Part shown: one piece after another, positions 53,918-64,000 of the stretch
Numbering within the stretch: the first letter of the stretch is position 1
Layout: every line of letters begins with the position of its first letter
DNA from: Lepidurus packardi
Lineage: Eukaryota; Arthropoda; Branchiopoda; Notostraca; Triopsidae
Direction: 5' to 3'
NCBI GenBank assembly: GCA_023053545.1
Contig: JAKZAN010000039.1
Coordinates: 449,001 to 513,000, forward strand
Length of the DNA stretch: 64,000 nucleotides
Made by a program: the position numbers and the translations under genes
The notes under the pieces: generated by a model
Databases searched by the model: none
What the model saw: the letters and a program-made list of their open reading frames with translations, nothing else
Told to the model about the DNA's origin: nothing

Positions 53918-56900
53918 TTAATTAATTCCTTACGGACTGAATTAATTCTTTAATTAATTCCTTACGGACTGAATTAATTTCATACGGACTGAATTAATTC
54001 ATTACGGACTGAACTTATTCCTTACGGACTGAATTAATTCCTTACGGACTGAATTAATTCCTTACGGACTGAATTAATTCCTTACGGACTGAATTAATAC
54101 CTTACGGACTGAATTAAATCCTTACGGACTGAATTAATTCCTTACGGACTGAATTAATTCCTTACGGACTGAATTAATTCCTTACTGACTGAATTAATTC
54201 CTTACGGACTGAATTAATTCCTTACGGACTGAATTAATTCCTTACTGACTGAATTAATTCCTTACGGACTTAATTAATTCCTTACGTACTTTATTAATTC
54301 CTTACGGTCTGAATTAATTCCGTACGGATTTTATTAATTCCTTACGGACTGAATTAATTCCGTACGGATTTTATTAATTCCTTACGGACTGAATAAATTC
54401 CTTACGAACTGAATTAATTCCGTACGGATTTTATTAATTCCTTACGGACTGAATTAATTCATTACGGACTGAATTAATTCCTTACTGACTGAATTAATTC
54501 ATTACGGACTGAATTAATTCCTTACGGACTGAATTAATTCCTTAATTAATTCCTTACGGACTGAATTAATTTCATACGGACTGAATTAATTCATTACGGA
54601 CTTAATTAATCGATTACGGACTGAATTAATTCCTTACGTACTGAACTTATTCCTTACGGACTGAATTAATTCCTTACGGACTGAATTAATACCTTACGGA
54701 CTGAATTAAATCCTTACGGACTGAATTAATTCCTTACGGACTGAATTAATTCCTTACGGACTGAATTAATAACTTACTGACTGAATTAATTCCTTACGGA
54801 CTGATTTAATTCCTTACGGACTTAATTAATTCCTTACGGACTGAATTAATTCCTTACGTACTTAATTAATTCCTTACGTACTTAATTAATTCCTTACGGT
54901 CTGAATTAATTCCGTACGGATTTTATTAATTCCTCACGGACTGAATTAATTCCGTACGGATTTTATTAATTCCTTACGTACTTAATTAATTCCTTACTGT
55001 CTGAATTAATTCCGTACGGATTTTATTAATTCCTTACGGACTGAATTTATTCATTACGGACTTAATTAATCCATTACGGATTGAATTATTTCTTTACGTA
55101 CTGAAGTTATTCCTTACGGACTGAATTAATTACTTACGGACTGAATTATTTCCTTACGTACTGAAATAATTCCTTACGGACTGAATTAATTCCTTACGGA
55201 CTGAATTAATTCCTTAATTAATTCCTTACGGACTGAATTAATTTCATACGGACTGAATTAATTCATTACGGACTTAATTAATCGATTACGGACTGAATTA
55301 ATTCCTTACGTACTGAACTTATTCCTTACGGACTGAATTAATTCCTTACGGACTGAATTAATTCCTTACGGACTGAATTAATACCTTACGGACTGAATTA
55401 ATACCTTACGGACTGAATTAAATCCTTACGGACTGTATTAATTCCTTACGGACTGAATTAATTCCTTACGGACTGAATTAATAACTTACTGACTGAATTA
55501 ATTCCTTACGGACTGATTTAATTCCTTACGGACTGAATTAATTCCTTACGGACTGAATTAATTCCTTACGGACTTAATTAATTCCTTACGTACTTAATTA
55601 ATTCCTTACGGTCTGAATTAATTCCGTACGGATTTTATTAATTCCTCACGGACTGAATTAATTCCGTACGGATTTTATTAATTCCTTACGTACTTAATTA
55701 ATTCCTTACTGTCTGAATTAATTCCGTTCGGATTTTATTAATTCCTTACGGACTGAATTTATTCATTACGGACTTAATTAATCCATTACGGATTGAATTA
55801 TTTCTTTACGTACTGAAGTTATTCCTTACGGACTGAATTAATTACTTACGGACTGAATTATTTCCTTACGTACTGAAATAATTCCTTACGGACTGAATTA
55901 ATTCCTTACGGACTGAATTAATTCCTTAATTAATTCCTTACGGACTGAATTAATTTCATACGGACTGAATTAATTCATTACGGACTTAATTAATAGATTA
56001 CGGACTGAATTAATTCCTTACGTACTGAACTTATTCCTTACGGACTGAATTAATTCCTTACGGCCTGAATTAATTCCTTACGGACTGAATTAATACCTTA
56101 CGGACTGAATTAATACCTTACGGACTGAATTAAATCCTTACGGACTGTATTAATTCCTTACGGACTGAATTAATTCCTTACGGACTGAAATAATTCCTTC
56201 CTGACTGAATTAAATCCTTACGGACTGAATTAATTCCTTTCGGACTGAATTAGTTCCTTAAGGACTGAATTAATTCCTTACGGACTGAAATAATTCCTTT
56301 CGGACTTAGTTAATCCCTTACGTACTTAATTAATTCCTTACGGTCTGAATTAATTCCGTACGGATTTTATTAATTCCTTACGGACTGAATTAATTCATTA
56401 CGGACTGAAGAAATTCCTTACGAACTGAATTAATTCCGTACGGATTTTATTAATTTCTTACGGACTGAATTAATTCATTACGGACTGAAATAATTCCTTA
56501 CGGACTGAATTAATTCATTACGGACTGAATTAATTCCTTAATTAATTCCTTACGGACTGAATTAATTTCATACGGACTGAATTAATTCATTACGGACTGA
56601 ACTTATTCCTTACGGACTGAATTAATTCCTTACGGACTGAATAAATTTCTTACGAACTGAATTAATTCCGTACGGATTTTATTAATTACTTACGGACTGA
56701 ATTAATTCATTACGGACTTAATTAATCCATTACGGACTGAATTATTTCCTTACGTACTGAAGTTATTCCTTACGGACTGAATTAATTCCTTACGTACTGA
56801 AATAATTCCTTACGGACTGAATTAATTCCTTACGGACTGAATTAATTCCTTACGGACTTAATTAATCGATTACGGACTGAATTAATTCCTTACGTACTGA

Positions 56901-58613
56901 ACTTATTCCTTACGGACTGAATTAATTCCTTACGGACTGAATTAATACCTTACGGACTGAATTAAATCCTTACGGACTGAATTAATTCCTTACGGACTGA
57001 ATTAATTCCTTACGGACTGAAATAATTCCTTACTGACTGAATTAAATCCTTACGGACTGAATTAATTCCTTTCGGACTGAATTAGTTCCTTAAGGACTGA
57101 ATTAATTCCTTTCGGACTGAATTAATTCCTTTCGGACTTAGTTAATTCCTTACGTACTTAATTAATTCCTTACGGTCTGAATTAATTCCGTACGGATTTT
57201 ATTAATTCCTTACGGACTGAATTAATTCATTACGGACTGAAGAAATTCCTTACGAACTGAATTAATTCCGTACGGATTTTATTGATTCCTTACGGACTGA
57301 ATTAATTCATTACGGACTAAAATAATTCCTTACGGACTGAATTAATTCATTACGGACTGAATTAATTCTTTAATTAATTCCTTACGGACTGAATTAATTT
57401 CATACGGACTGAATTAATTCATTACGGACTGAACTTATTCCTTACGGACTGAATTAATTCCTTACGGACTGAATTAATTCCTTACGGACTGAATTAATTC
57501 CTTACGGACTGAATTAATACCTTACGGACTGAATTAAATCCTTACGGACTGAATTAATTCCTTACGGACTGAATTAATTCCTTACGGACTGAATTAATTC
57601 CTTACTGACTGAATTAATTCCTTACGGACTGAATTAATTCCTTACGGACTGAATTAATTCCTTACTGACTGAATTAATTCCTTACGGACTTAATTAATTC
57701 CTTACGTACTTTATTAATTCCTTACGGTCTGAATTAATTCCGTACGGATTTTATTAATTCCTTACGGACTGAATTAATTCCGTACGGATTTTATTAATTC
57801 CTTACGGACTGAATAAATTCCTTACGAACTGAATTAATTCCGTACGGATTTTATTAATTCCTTACGGACTGAATTAATTCATTACGGACTGAATTAATTC
57901 CTTACTGACTGAATTAATTCATTACGGACTGAATTAATTCCTTACGGACTGAATTAATTCCTTAATTAATTCCTTACGGACTGAATTAATTCATTACGGA
58001 CTTAATTAATCGATTACGGACTGAATTAATTCCTTACGTACTGAACTTATTCCTTACGGACTGAATTAATTCCTTACGGACTGAATTAATACCTTACGGA
58101 CTGAATTAAATCCTTACGGACTGAATTAATTCCTTACGGACTGAATTAATTCCTTACGGACTGAATTAATAACTTACTGACTGAATTAATTCCTTACGGA
58201 CTGAATTATTTCCTTACGGACTGAATTAATTCCTTACGGACTGAATTAATTCCTTACGGACTTAATTAATTCCTTACGTACTTAATTAATTCCTTACGGT
58301 CTGAATTAATTCCGTACGGATTTTATTAATTCCTCACGGACTGAATTAATTCCGTACGGATTTTATTAATTCCTTACGTACTTAATTAATTCCTTACTGT
58401 CTGAATTAATTCCGTACGGATTTTATTAATTCCTTACGGACTGAATTTATTCATTACGGACTTAATTAATCCATTACGGATTGAATTATTTCTTTACGTA
58501 CTGAAGTTATTCCTTACGGACTGAATTAATTACTTACGGACTGAATTATTTCCTTACGTACTGAAATAATTCCTTACGGACTGAATTAATTCCTTACGGA
58601 CTGAATTAATTCC
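53918..58613 (+). repeat. Domain 2 block with a 3,420-bp-spaced C cassette
   Basis: Anchors at 53,918 and 53,950 are only 32 bp apart: one anchor plus one monomer duplicated. From 53,950 a 592-bp C cassette runs to 54,542, and the same 592-bp C cassette recurs at 57,370 (+3,420). Between them are 54,542 (672 bp) and 55,214 (712 bp), both with A endings, 55,926 (612 bp, B) and 56,538 (832 bp, a C or D ending joined to a B cassette). 57,962 (652 bp) opens without the ATTTCATACGG monomer, a 20-bp loss shared with 60,337, 62,764 and 63,608. Confidence 0.8.
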
Positions 58614-61180
58614 TTAATTAATTCCTTACGGACTGAAATAATTTCATACGGACTGAATTAATTCATTACGGACTTAAATAATCGATTACGGACTGAATTA
58701 ATTCCTTACGTACTGAACTTATTCCTTACGGACTGAATTAATTCCTTACGGACTGAATTAATACCTTACGGACTGAATTAAATCCTTACGGACTGAATTA
58801 ATTCCATACGGACTGAATTAATTCCTTACGGACTGAATTAATTCCTTACGGACTGAATTAATTCCTTACGGACTGAATTAATTCCTTACGGACTGAATTA
58901 ATACCTTACGGACTGAATTAAATCCTTACGGACTGAATTAATTCCTTACGGACTGAATTAATTCCTTACGGACTGAATTAATTCCTTACTGACTGAATTA
59001 ATTCCTTACGGACTGAATTAATTCCTTACGGACTGAATTATTCCTTACGGACTGAATTAATTCCTTACGTACTTTATTAATTCCTTACGGTCTGAATTAA
59101 TTCCGTACGGATTTTATTAATTCCTCACGGACTGAATTAATTCCGTACGGATTTTATTAATTCCTTACGTACTTAATTAATTCCTTACGGTCTGAATTAA
59201 TTCCGTACGGATTTTATTAATTCCTTACGGACTGAATTTATTCATTACGGACTTAATTAATCCATTACGGATTGAATTATTTCTTTACGTACTGAAGTTA
59301 TTCCTTACGGACTGAATTAATTTCATACGGACTGAATTAATTCATTACGGACTTAATTAATCGATTACGGACTGAATTAATTCCTTACGTACTGAACTTA
59401 TTCCTTACGGACTGAATTAATTCCTTACGGACTGAATTAATACCTTACGGACTGAATTAAATCCTTACGGACTGAATTAATTCCTTACGGACTGAATTAA
59501 TTCCTTACGGACTGAATTAATTCCTTACTGACTGAATTAATTCCTTACGGACTGAATTAATTCCTTACGGACTGAATTAATTCCTTACGGACTGAATTAA
59601 TTCCTTACGGACTTAATTAATTCCTTACGTACTTAATTAATTCCTTACGGTCTGAATTAATTCCGTACGGATTTTATTAATTCCTTACGGACTGAATTAA
59701 TTCATTACGGACTCAAATAATTCCTTACGGACTGAATTAATTCATTACGGACTGAATTAATTCTTTAATTAATTCCTTACGGACTGAATTAATTTCATAC
59801 GGACTGAATTAATTCATTACGGACTGAACTAATTCCTTACGGACTGAATTAATTCCTTACGGACTGAATTAATTCCTTACGGACTGAATTAATTCCTTAC
59901 GGACTGAATTAATACCTTACGGACTGAATTAAATCCTTACGGACTGAATTAATTCCTTACGGACTGAATTAATTCCTTACTGACTGAATTAATTCCTTAC
60001 GGACTGAATTAATTCCTTGCGGACTGAATTAATTCCTTACTGACTGAATTAATTCCTTACGGACTTAATTAATTCCTTACGTACTTTATTAATTCCTTAC
60101 GGTCTGAATTAATTCCGTACGGATTTTATTAATTCCTTACGGACTGAATTAATTCCGTACGGATTTTATTAATTCCTTACGGACTGAATAAATTCCTTAC
60201 GAACTGAATTAATTCCGTACGGATTTTATTAATTCCTTACGGACTGAATTAATTCATTACGGACTGAATTAATTCCTTACTGACTGAATTAATTCATTAC
60301 GGACTGAATTAATTCCTTACGGACTGAATTAATTCCTTAATTAATTCCTTACGGACTGAATTAATTCATTACGGACTTAATTAATCGATTACGGACTGAA
60401 TTAATTCCTTACGTACTGAACTTATTCCTTACGGACTGAATTAATTGATTACGGACTGAATTAATTCCTTACGGTCTGAATTAATTCCGTACGGATTTTA
60501 TTAATTCCTTACGGACTGAATTAATTCATTACGGACTCAAATAATTCCTTACGGACTGAATTAATTCATTACGGACTGAATTAATTCTTTAATTAATTCC
60601 TTACGGACTGAATTAATTTCATACGGACTGAATTAATTCATTACGGACTGAACTAATTCCTTACGGACTGAATTAATTCCTTACGGACTGAATTAATTCC
60701 TTACGGACTGAATTAATTCCTTACGGACTGAATTAATACCTTACGGACTGAATTAAATCCTTACGGACTGAATTAATTCCTTACGGACTGAATTAATTCC
60801 TTACGGACTGAATTAATTCCTTACTGACTGAATTAATTCCTTACGGACTGAATTAATTCCTTGCGGACTGAATTAATTCCTTACTGACTGAATTAATTCC
60901 TTACGGACTTAATTAATTCCTTACGTACTTTATTAATTCCTTACGGTCTGAATTAATTCCGTACGGATTTTATTAATTCCTTACGGACTGAATTAATTCC
61001 GTACGGATTTTATTAATTCCTTACGGACTGAATAAATTCCTTACGAACTGAATTAATTCCGTACGGATTTTATTAATTCCTTACGGACTGAATTAATTCA
61101 TTACGGACTGAATTAATTCCTTACTGACTGAATTAATTCATTACGGACTGAATTAATTCCTTACGGACTGAATTAATTCC
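58614..61180 (+). repeat. Terminal HOR, copy 1 (2,567 bp)
   Basis: Composed of parts starting at 58,614 (1,151 bp), 59,765 (572 bp, C lacking one canonical monomer), 60,337 (252 bp) and 60,589 (592 bp, C). It contains a one-base-short monomer TTACGGACTGAATTATTCC near 59,030, a CCATACGG variant at 58,804, a rare ATTGATTACGG at 60,446, and CTTGCGG monomers near 60,017 and 60,860. The 252-bp part looks like a 652-bp cassette (as at 57,962) with about 400 bp missing and a B ending. Confidence 0.85.
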
Positions 61181-63607
61181 TTAATTAATTCCTTACGGAC
61201 TGAATTAATTCCATACGGACTGAATTAATTCCTTACGGACTGAATTAATTCCTTACGGACTGAATTAATTCCTTACGGACTGAATTAATTCCTTACGGAC
61301 TGAATTAATACCTTACGGACTGAATTAAATCCTTACGGACTGAATTAATTCCTTACGGACTGAATTAATTCCTTACGGACTGAATTAATTCCTTACTGAC
61401 TGAATTAATTCCTTACGGACTGAATTAATTCCTTACGGACTGAATTATTCCTTACGGACTGAATTAATTCCTTACGTACTTTATTAATTCCTTACGGTCT
61501 GAATTAATTCCGTACGGATTTTATTAATTCCTCACGGACTGAATTAATTCCGTACGGATTTTATTAATTCCTTACGTACTTAATTAATTCCTTACGGTCT
61601 GAATTAATTCCGTACGGATTTTATTAATTCCTTACGGACTGAATTTATTCATTACGGACTTAATTAATCCATTACGGATTGAATTATTTCTTTACGTACT
61701 GAAGTTATTCCTTACGGACTGAATTAATTTCATACGGACTGAATTAATTCATTACGGACTTAATTAATCGATTACGGACTGAATTAATTCCTTACGTACT
61801 GAACTTATTCCTTACGGACTGAATTAATTCCTTACGGACTGAATTAATACCTTACGGACTGAATTAAATCCTTACGGACTGAATTAATTCCTTACGGACT
61901 GAATTAATTCCTTACGGACTGAATTAATTCCTTACTGACTGAATTAATTCCTTACGGACTGAATTAATTCCTTACGGACTGAATTAATTCCTTACGGACT
62001 GAATTAATTCCTTACGGACTTAATTAATTCCTTACGTACTTAATTAATTCCTTACGGTCTGAATTAATTCCGTACGGATTTTATTAATTCCTTACGGACT
62101 GAATTAATTCATTACGGACTCAAATAATTCCTTACGGACTGAATTAATTCATTACGGACTGAATTAATTCTTTAATTAATTCCTTACGGACTGAATTAAT
62201 TTCATACGGACTGAATTAATTCATTACGGACTGAACTAATTCCTTACGGACTGAATTAATTCCTTACGGACTGAATTAATTCCTTACGGACTGAATTAAT
62301 TCCTTACGGACTGAATTAATACCTTACGGACTGAATTAAATCCTTACGGACTGAATTAATTCCTTACGGACTGAATTAATTCCTTACGGACTGAATTAAT
62401 TCCTTACTGACTGAAATAATTCCTTACGGACTGAATTAATTCCTTGCGGACTGAATTAATTCCTTACTGACTGAATTAATTCCTTACGGACTTAATTAAT
62501 TCCTTACGTACTTTATTAATTCCTTACGGTCTGAATTAATTCCGTACGGATTTTATTAATTCCTTACGGACTGAATTAATTCCGTACGGATTTTATTAAT
62601 TCCTTACGGACTGAATAAATTCCTTACGAACTGAATTAATTCCGTACGGATTTTATTAATTCCTTACGGACTGAATTAATTCATTACGGACTGAATTAAT
62701 TCCTTACTGACTGAATTAATTCATTACGGACTGAATTAATTCCTTACGGACTGAATTAATTCCTTAATTAATTCCTTACGGACTGAATTAATTCATTACG
62801 GACTTAATTAATCGATTACGGACTGAATTAATTCCTTACGTACTGAACTTATTCCTTACGGACTGAATTAATTGATTACGGACTGAATTAATTCCTTACG
62901 GTCTGAATTAATTCCGTACGGATTTTATTAATTCCTTACGGACTGAATTAATTCATTACGGACTCAAATAATTCCTTACGGACTGAATTAATTCATTACG
63001 GACTGAATTAATTCTTTAATTAATTCCTTACGGACTGAATTAATTTCATACGGACTGAATTAATTCATTACGGACTGAACTAATTCCTTACGGACTGAAT
63101 TAATTCCTTACGGACTGAATTAATTCCTTACGGACTGAATTAATTCCTTACGGACTGAATTAATACCTTACGGACTGAATTAAATCCTTACGGACTGAAT
63201 TAATTCCTTACGGACTGAATTAATTCCTTACGGACTGAATTAATTCCTTACTGACTGAATTAATTCCTTACGGACTGAATTAATTCCTTGCGGACTGAAT
63301 TAATTCCTTACTGACTGAATTAATTCCTTACGGACTTAATTAATTCCTTACGTACTTTATTAATTCCTTACGGTCTGAATTAATTCCGTACGGATTTTAT
63401 TAATTCCTTACGGACTGAATTAATTCCGTACGGATTTTATTAATTCCTTACGGACTGAATAAATTCCTTACGAACTGAATTAATTCCGTACGGATTTTAT
63501 TAATTCCTTACGGACTGAATTAATTCATTACGGACTGAATTAATTCCTTACTGACTGAATTAATTCATTACGGACTGAATTAATTCCTTACGGACTGAAT
63601 TAATTCC
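61181..63607 (+). repeat. Terminal HOR, copy 2 (2,427 bp)
   Basis: The parts of copy 1 recur in the same order, starting at 61,181 (991 bp), 62,172 (592 bp), 62,764 (252 bp) and 63,016 (592 bp). The CCATACGG, ATTATTCC, ATTGATTACGG and CTTGCGG markers are all present. Two differences explain the length: eight monomers (160 bp) of the opening series are missing just after the anchor, and one canonical monomer (20 bp) lacking in copy 1 is present. 2,567 minus 160 plus 20 equals 2,427. Confidence 0.86.
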
Positions 63608-64000
63608 TTAATTAATTCCTTACGGACTGAATTAATTCATTACGGACTTAATTAATCGATTACGGACTGAATTAATTCCTTACGTACTGAACTTATTCCT
63701 TACGGACTGAATTAATTGATTACGGACTGAATTAATACCTTACGGACTGAATTAAATCCTTACGGACTGAATTAATTCCTTACGGACTGAATTAATTCCT
63801 TACGGACTGAATTAATAACTTACTGACTGAATTAATTCCTTACGGACTGAATTAATTCCTTACGGACTGAATTAATTCCTTACGGACTGAATTAATTCCT
63901 TACGGACTTAATTAATTCCTTACGTACTTAATTAATTCCTTACGGTCTGAATTAATTCCGTACGGATTTTATTAATTCCTCACGGACTGAATTAATTCCG
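63608..64000 (+). repeat. Start of a further cassette, cut by the window end
   Basis: The anchor at 63,608 opens a cassette that begins like 60,337 and 62,764 (ATTGATTACGG at 63,717) but then follows 57,962 with AATACC, AAATCC and AATAACTTACTG (compare about 58,168 and 63,814, offset 5,646). It proceeds to the CTCACGG monomer at 63,980. The array continues beyond the window, so its right edge is not visible. Confidence 0.82.

Larger units (their letters stand above)
1..64000 (+). repeat. 20-bp satellite DNA array filling the whole window
   Basis: Every part of the window is made of head-to-tail copies of a 20-bp monomer, consensus TTACGGACTGAATTAATTCC, or recognisable variants with one to a few substitutions. 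That is about 3,200 copies, 35% GC in the consensus, with one CpG (positions 4-5) per unit. All copies face the same way; I saw no block in reverse complement. Plus-strand stops TGA (monomer positions 9-11) and TAA (14-16), and minus-strand TAA twice, cycle through all frames every 60 bp, so no coding sequence is credible. The core GAATTAATTC is a perfect 10-bp palindrome. Variant monomers recur in fixed order, which gives higher-order repeats. A eukaryotic heterochromatic location is inferred from array size and organisation. I cannot name the species or a known satellite family. Confidence 0.97.
20361..64000 (+). repeat. Domain 2: cassette satellite with a 12-bp anchor TTAATTAATTCC
   Basis: Anchor starts read by eye: 20361, 21053, 21925, 22937, 23749, 24641, 25433, 26145, 27317, 28629, 30121, 30413, 30625, 31737, 32168, 32739, 33491, 34022, 34754, 35366, 35958, 36470, 37042, 37814, 38386, 39018, 39830, 41082, 41654, 42326, 42498, 43030, 43522, 44194, 45046, 46298, 46870, 47302, 47974, 48606, 49818, 50010, 50662, 51914, 52346, 53918, 53950, 54542, 55214, 55926, 56538, 57370, 57962, 58614, 59765, 60337, 60589, 61181, 62172, 62764, 63016, 63608. 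A few read TTAATTAATTCA. The usual sequel is a CATACGG or CATTACGG monomer, ACTTAATTAATCGA or its AAATAATCGA form, and ACGTACTGAACTTATTCC. Spacings are 20n+12, or 20n+11 in five cases. Four types are recognisable. A has CTCACGG and GAATTTATTCA. B has TTTCGG, TTAAGG and GAAGAAATTCC. C has GAATAAATTCC and ACGAACTG. D opens with TTATGG and CATTCGG. Confidence 0.9.

Noticed and set aside
1..64000. CRISPR array
   Set aside because: The repeats are directly contiguous with no unique spacers, the unit is 20 bp, and there are thousands of copies; no cas-like genes are present.
1..64000. Protein-coding repeats (for example a low-complexity repeat protein)
   Set aside because: The monomer contains TGA and TAA on one strand and two TAA on the other. 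As 20 is not divisible by 3, each frame meets a stop within 60 bp, and the variants keep at least one of these stops.
1..64000. Iterons of a plasmid or phage replication origin
   Set aside because: Iterons are 17-22 bp direct repeats but number from a few to tens next to a rep gene. Here the array fills 64 kb with no gene.
1..64000. Telomeric repeat array
   Set aside because: The unit has no G-rich strand and is unlike any telomere repeat; no TTAGGG- or TTTAGGG-like run occurs.
1..64000. CENP-B box or proof of a centromere
   Set aside because: No TTCG...A..CGGG arrangement is visible in the consensus or the common variants. Centromeric identity cannot be read from the sequence alone.
1..64000. 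Terminators or RNA hairpins formed by the palindromic core
   Set aside because: GAATTAATTC has arms of five bases and no loop, and occurs in almost every monomer; no transcript or U-tract context supports a terminator.
1..64000. Inverted repeat or orientation switch
   Set aside because: I looked for the reverse-complement unit (GGAATTAATTCAGTCCGTAA) and saw none; apparent inverse matches come only from the palindromic core.
1..64000. The whole array as a simulation or assembly artefact
   Set aside because: Nested copies with inherited private changes and whole-monomer indels look like natural satellite evolution. Local collapse or false duplication by the assembler cannot be excluded without reads.

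Overview
The whole 64 kb window is one uninterrupted satellite DNA array. Its unit is a 20-bp monomer, consensus TTACGGACTGAATTAATTCC (35% GC), repeated head to tail about 3,200 times in one orientation. I found no protein gene, RNA gene, transposon, inverted block or unique-sequence island. The monomer carries stop triplets (TGA, TAA) on the plus strand and two TAA on the minus strand. Because 20 is not a multiple of 3, those stops enter every frame every 60 bp, so the array cannot hold long open frames. A homogeneous array of this size with nested higher-order repeats (HORs) is typical of eukaryotic constitutive heterochromatin (pericentromeric, subtelomeric or B-chromosome satellite). That placement is inference, and nothing here identifies the species. 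I do not recognise the monomer as a named satellite family.

The array has two domains. Domain 1 (1 to about 18.8 kb) is built from long HORs in sequence: a 799/639-bp unit (1 to about 1.8 kb), a 2,259-bp unit in two copies (about 1.8-6.24 kb) that itself contains a 630-bp tandem duplication, a mosaic stretch (6.24-7.9 kb), and a 4,188-bp unit in two copies plus a rearranged partial third (about 7.9-18.8 kb). Marker monomers such as TTAGGATTGATTGAATTCC, which are 19 bp rather than 20, fix these periods to the base.

An indel-rich junction (about 18.79-19.35 kb) contains truncated monomers and 20-bp insertions that break the monomer register. Beyond it lies domain 2 (about 19.35-64 kb). This is a mosaic of shorter cassettes (about 170-1,570 bp), most of them opening with a 12-bp truncated monomer TTAATTAATTCC followed by a fixed run of variant monomers that includes an ATCGAT site. 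Nearly all distances between these 12-bp anchors equal 20n+12, so cassette length changes by whole monomers. The exceptions are short by one base, and in most of these I can see the 19-bp monomer responsible. The anchor and its neighbours already exist once per HOR in domain 1 (at 9,134, 13,322 and 18,329), so domain 2 looks like an expansion of that small piece of the domain 1 unit. Four recurrent cassette types (called A, B, C and D here) are shuffled. Some are fused into larger units that then spread, including a 1,252-bp unit at five sites and a 2.4-2.6-kb unit in tandem at the right end.

No gene-based system is present. What is worth attention is the organisation: several nested layers of duplication that can be put in relative order, in-register length changes, a sharp domain boundary, and two overlapping palindromes in the variant monomers. 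Boundaries between HOR copies are uncertain by roughly 20-60 bp because canonical monomers carry no positional information. All copy comparisons were made by eye.
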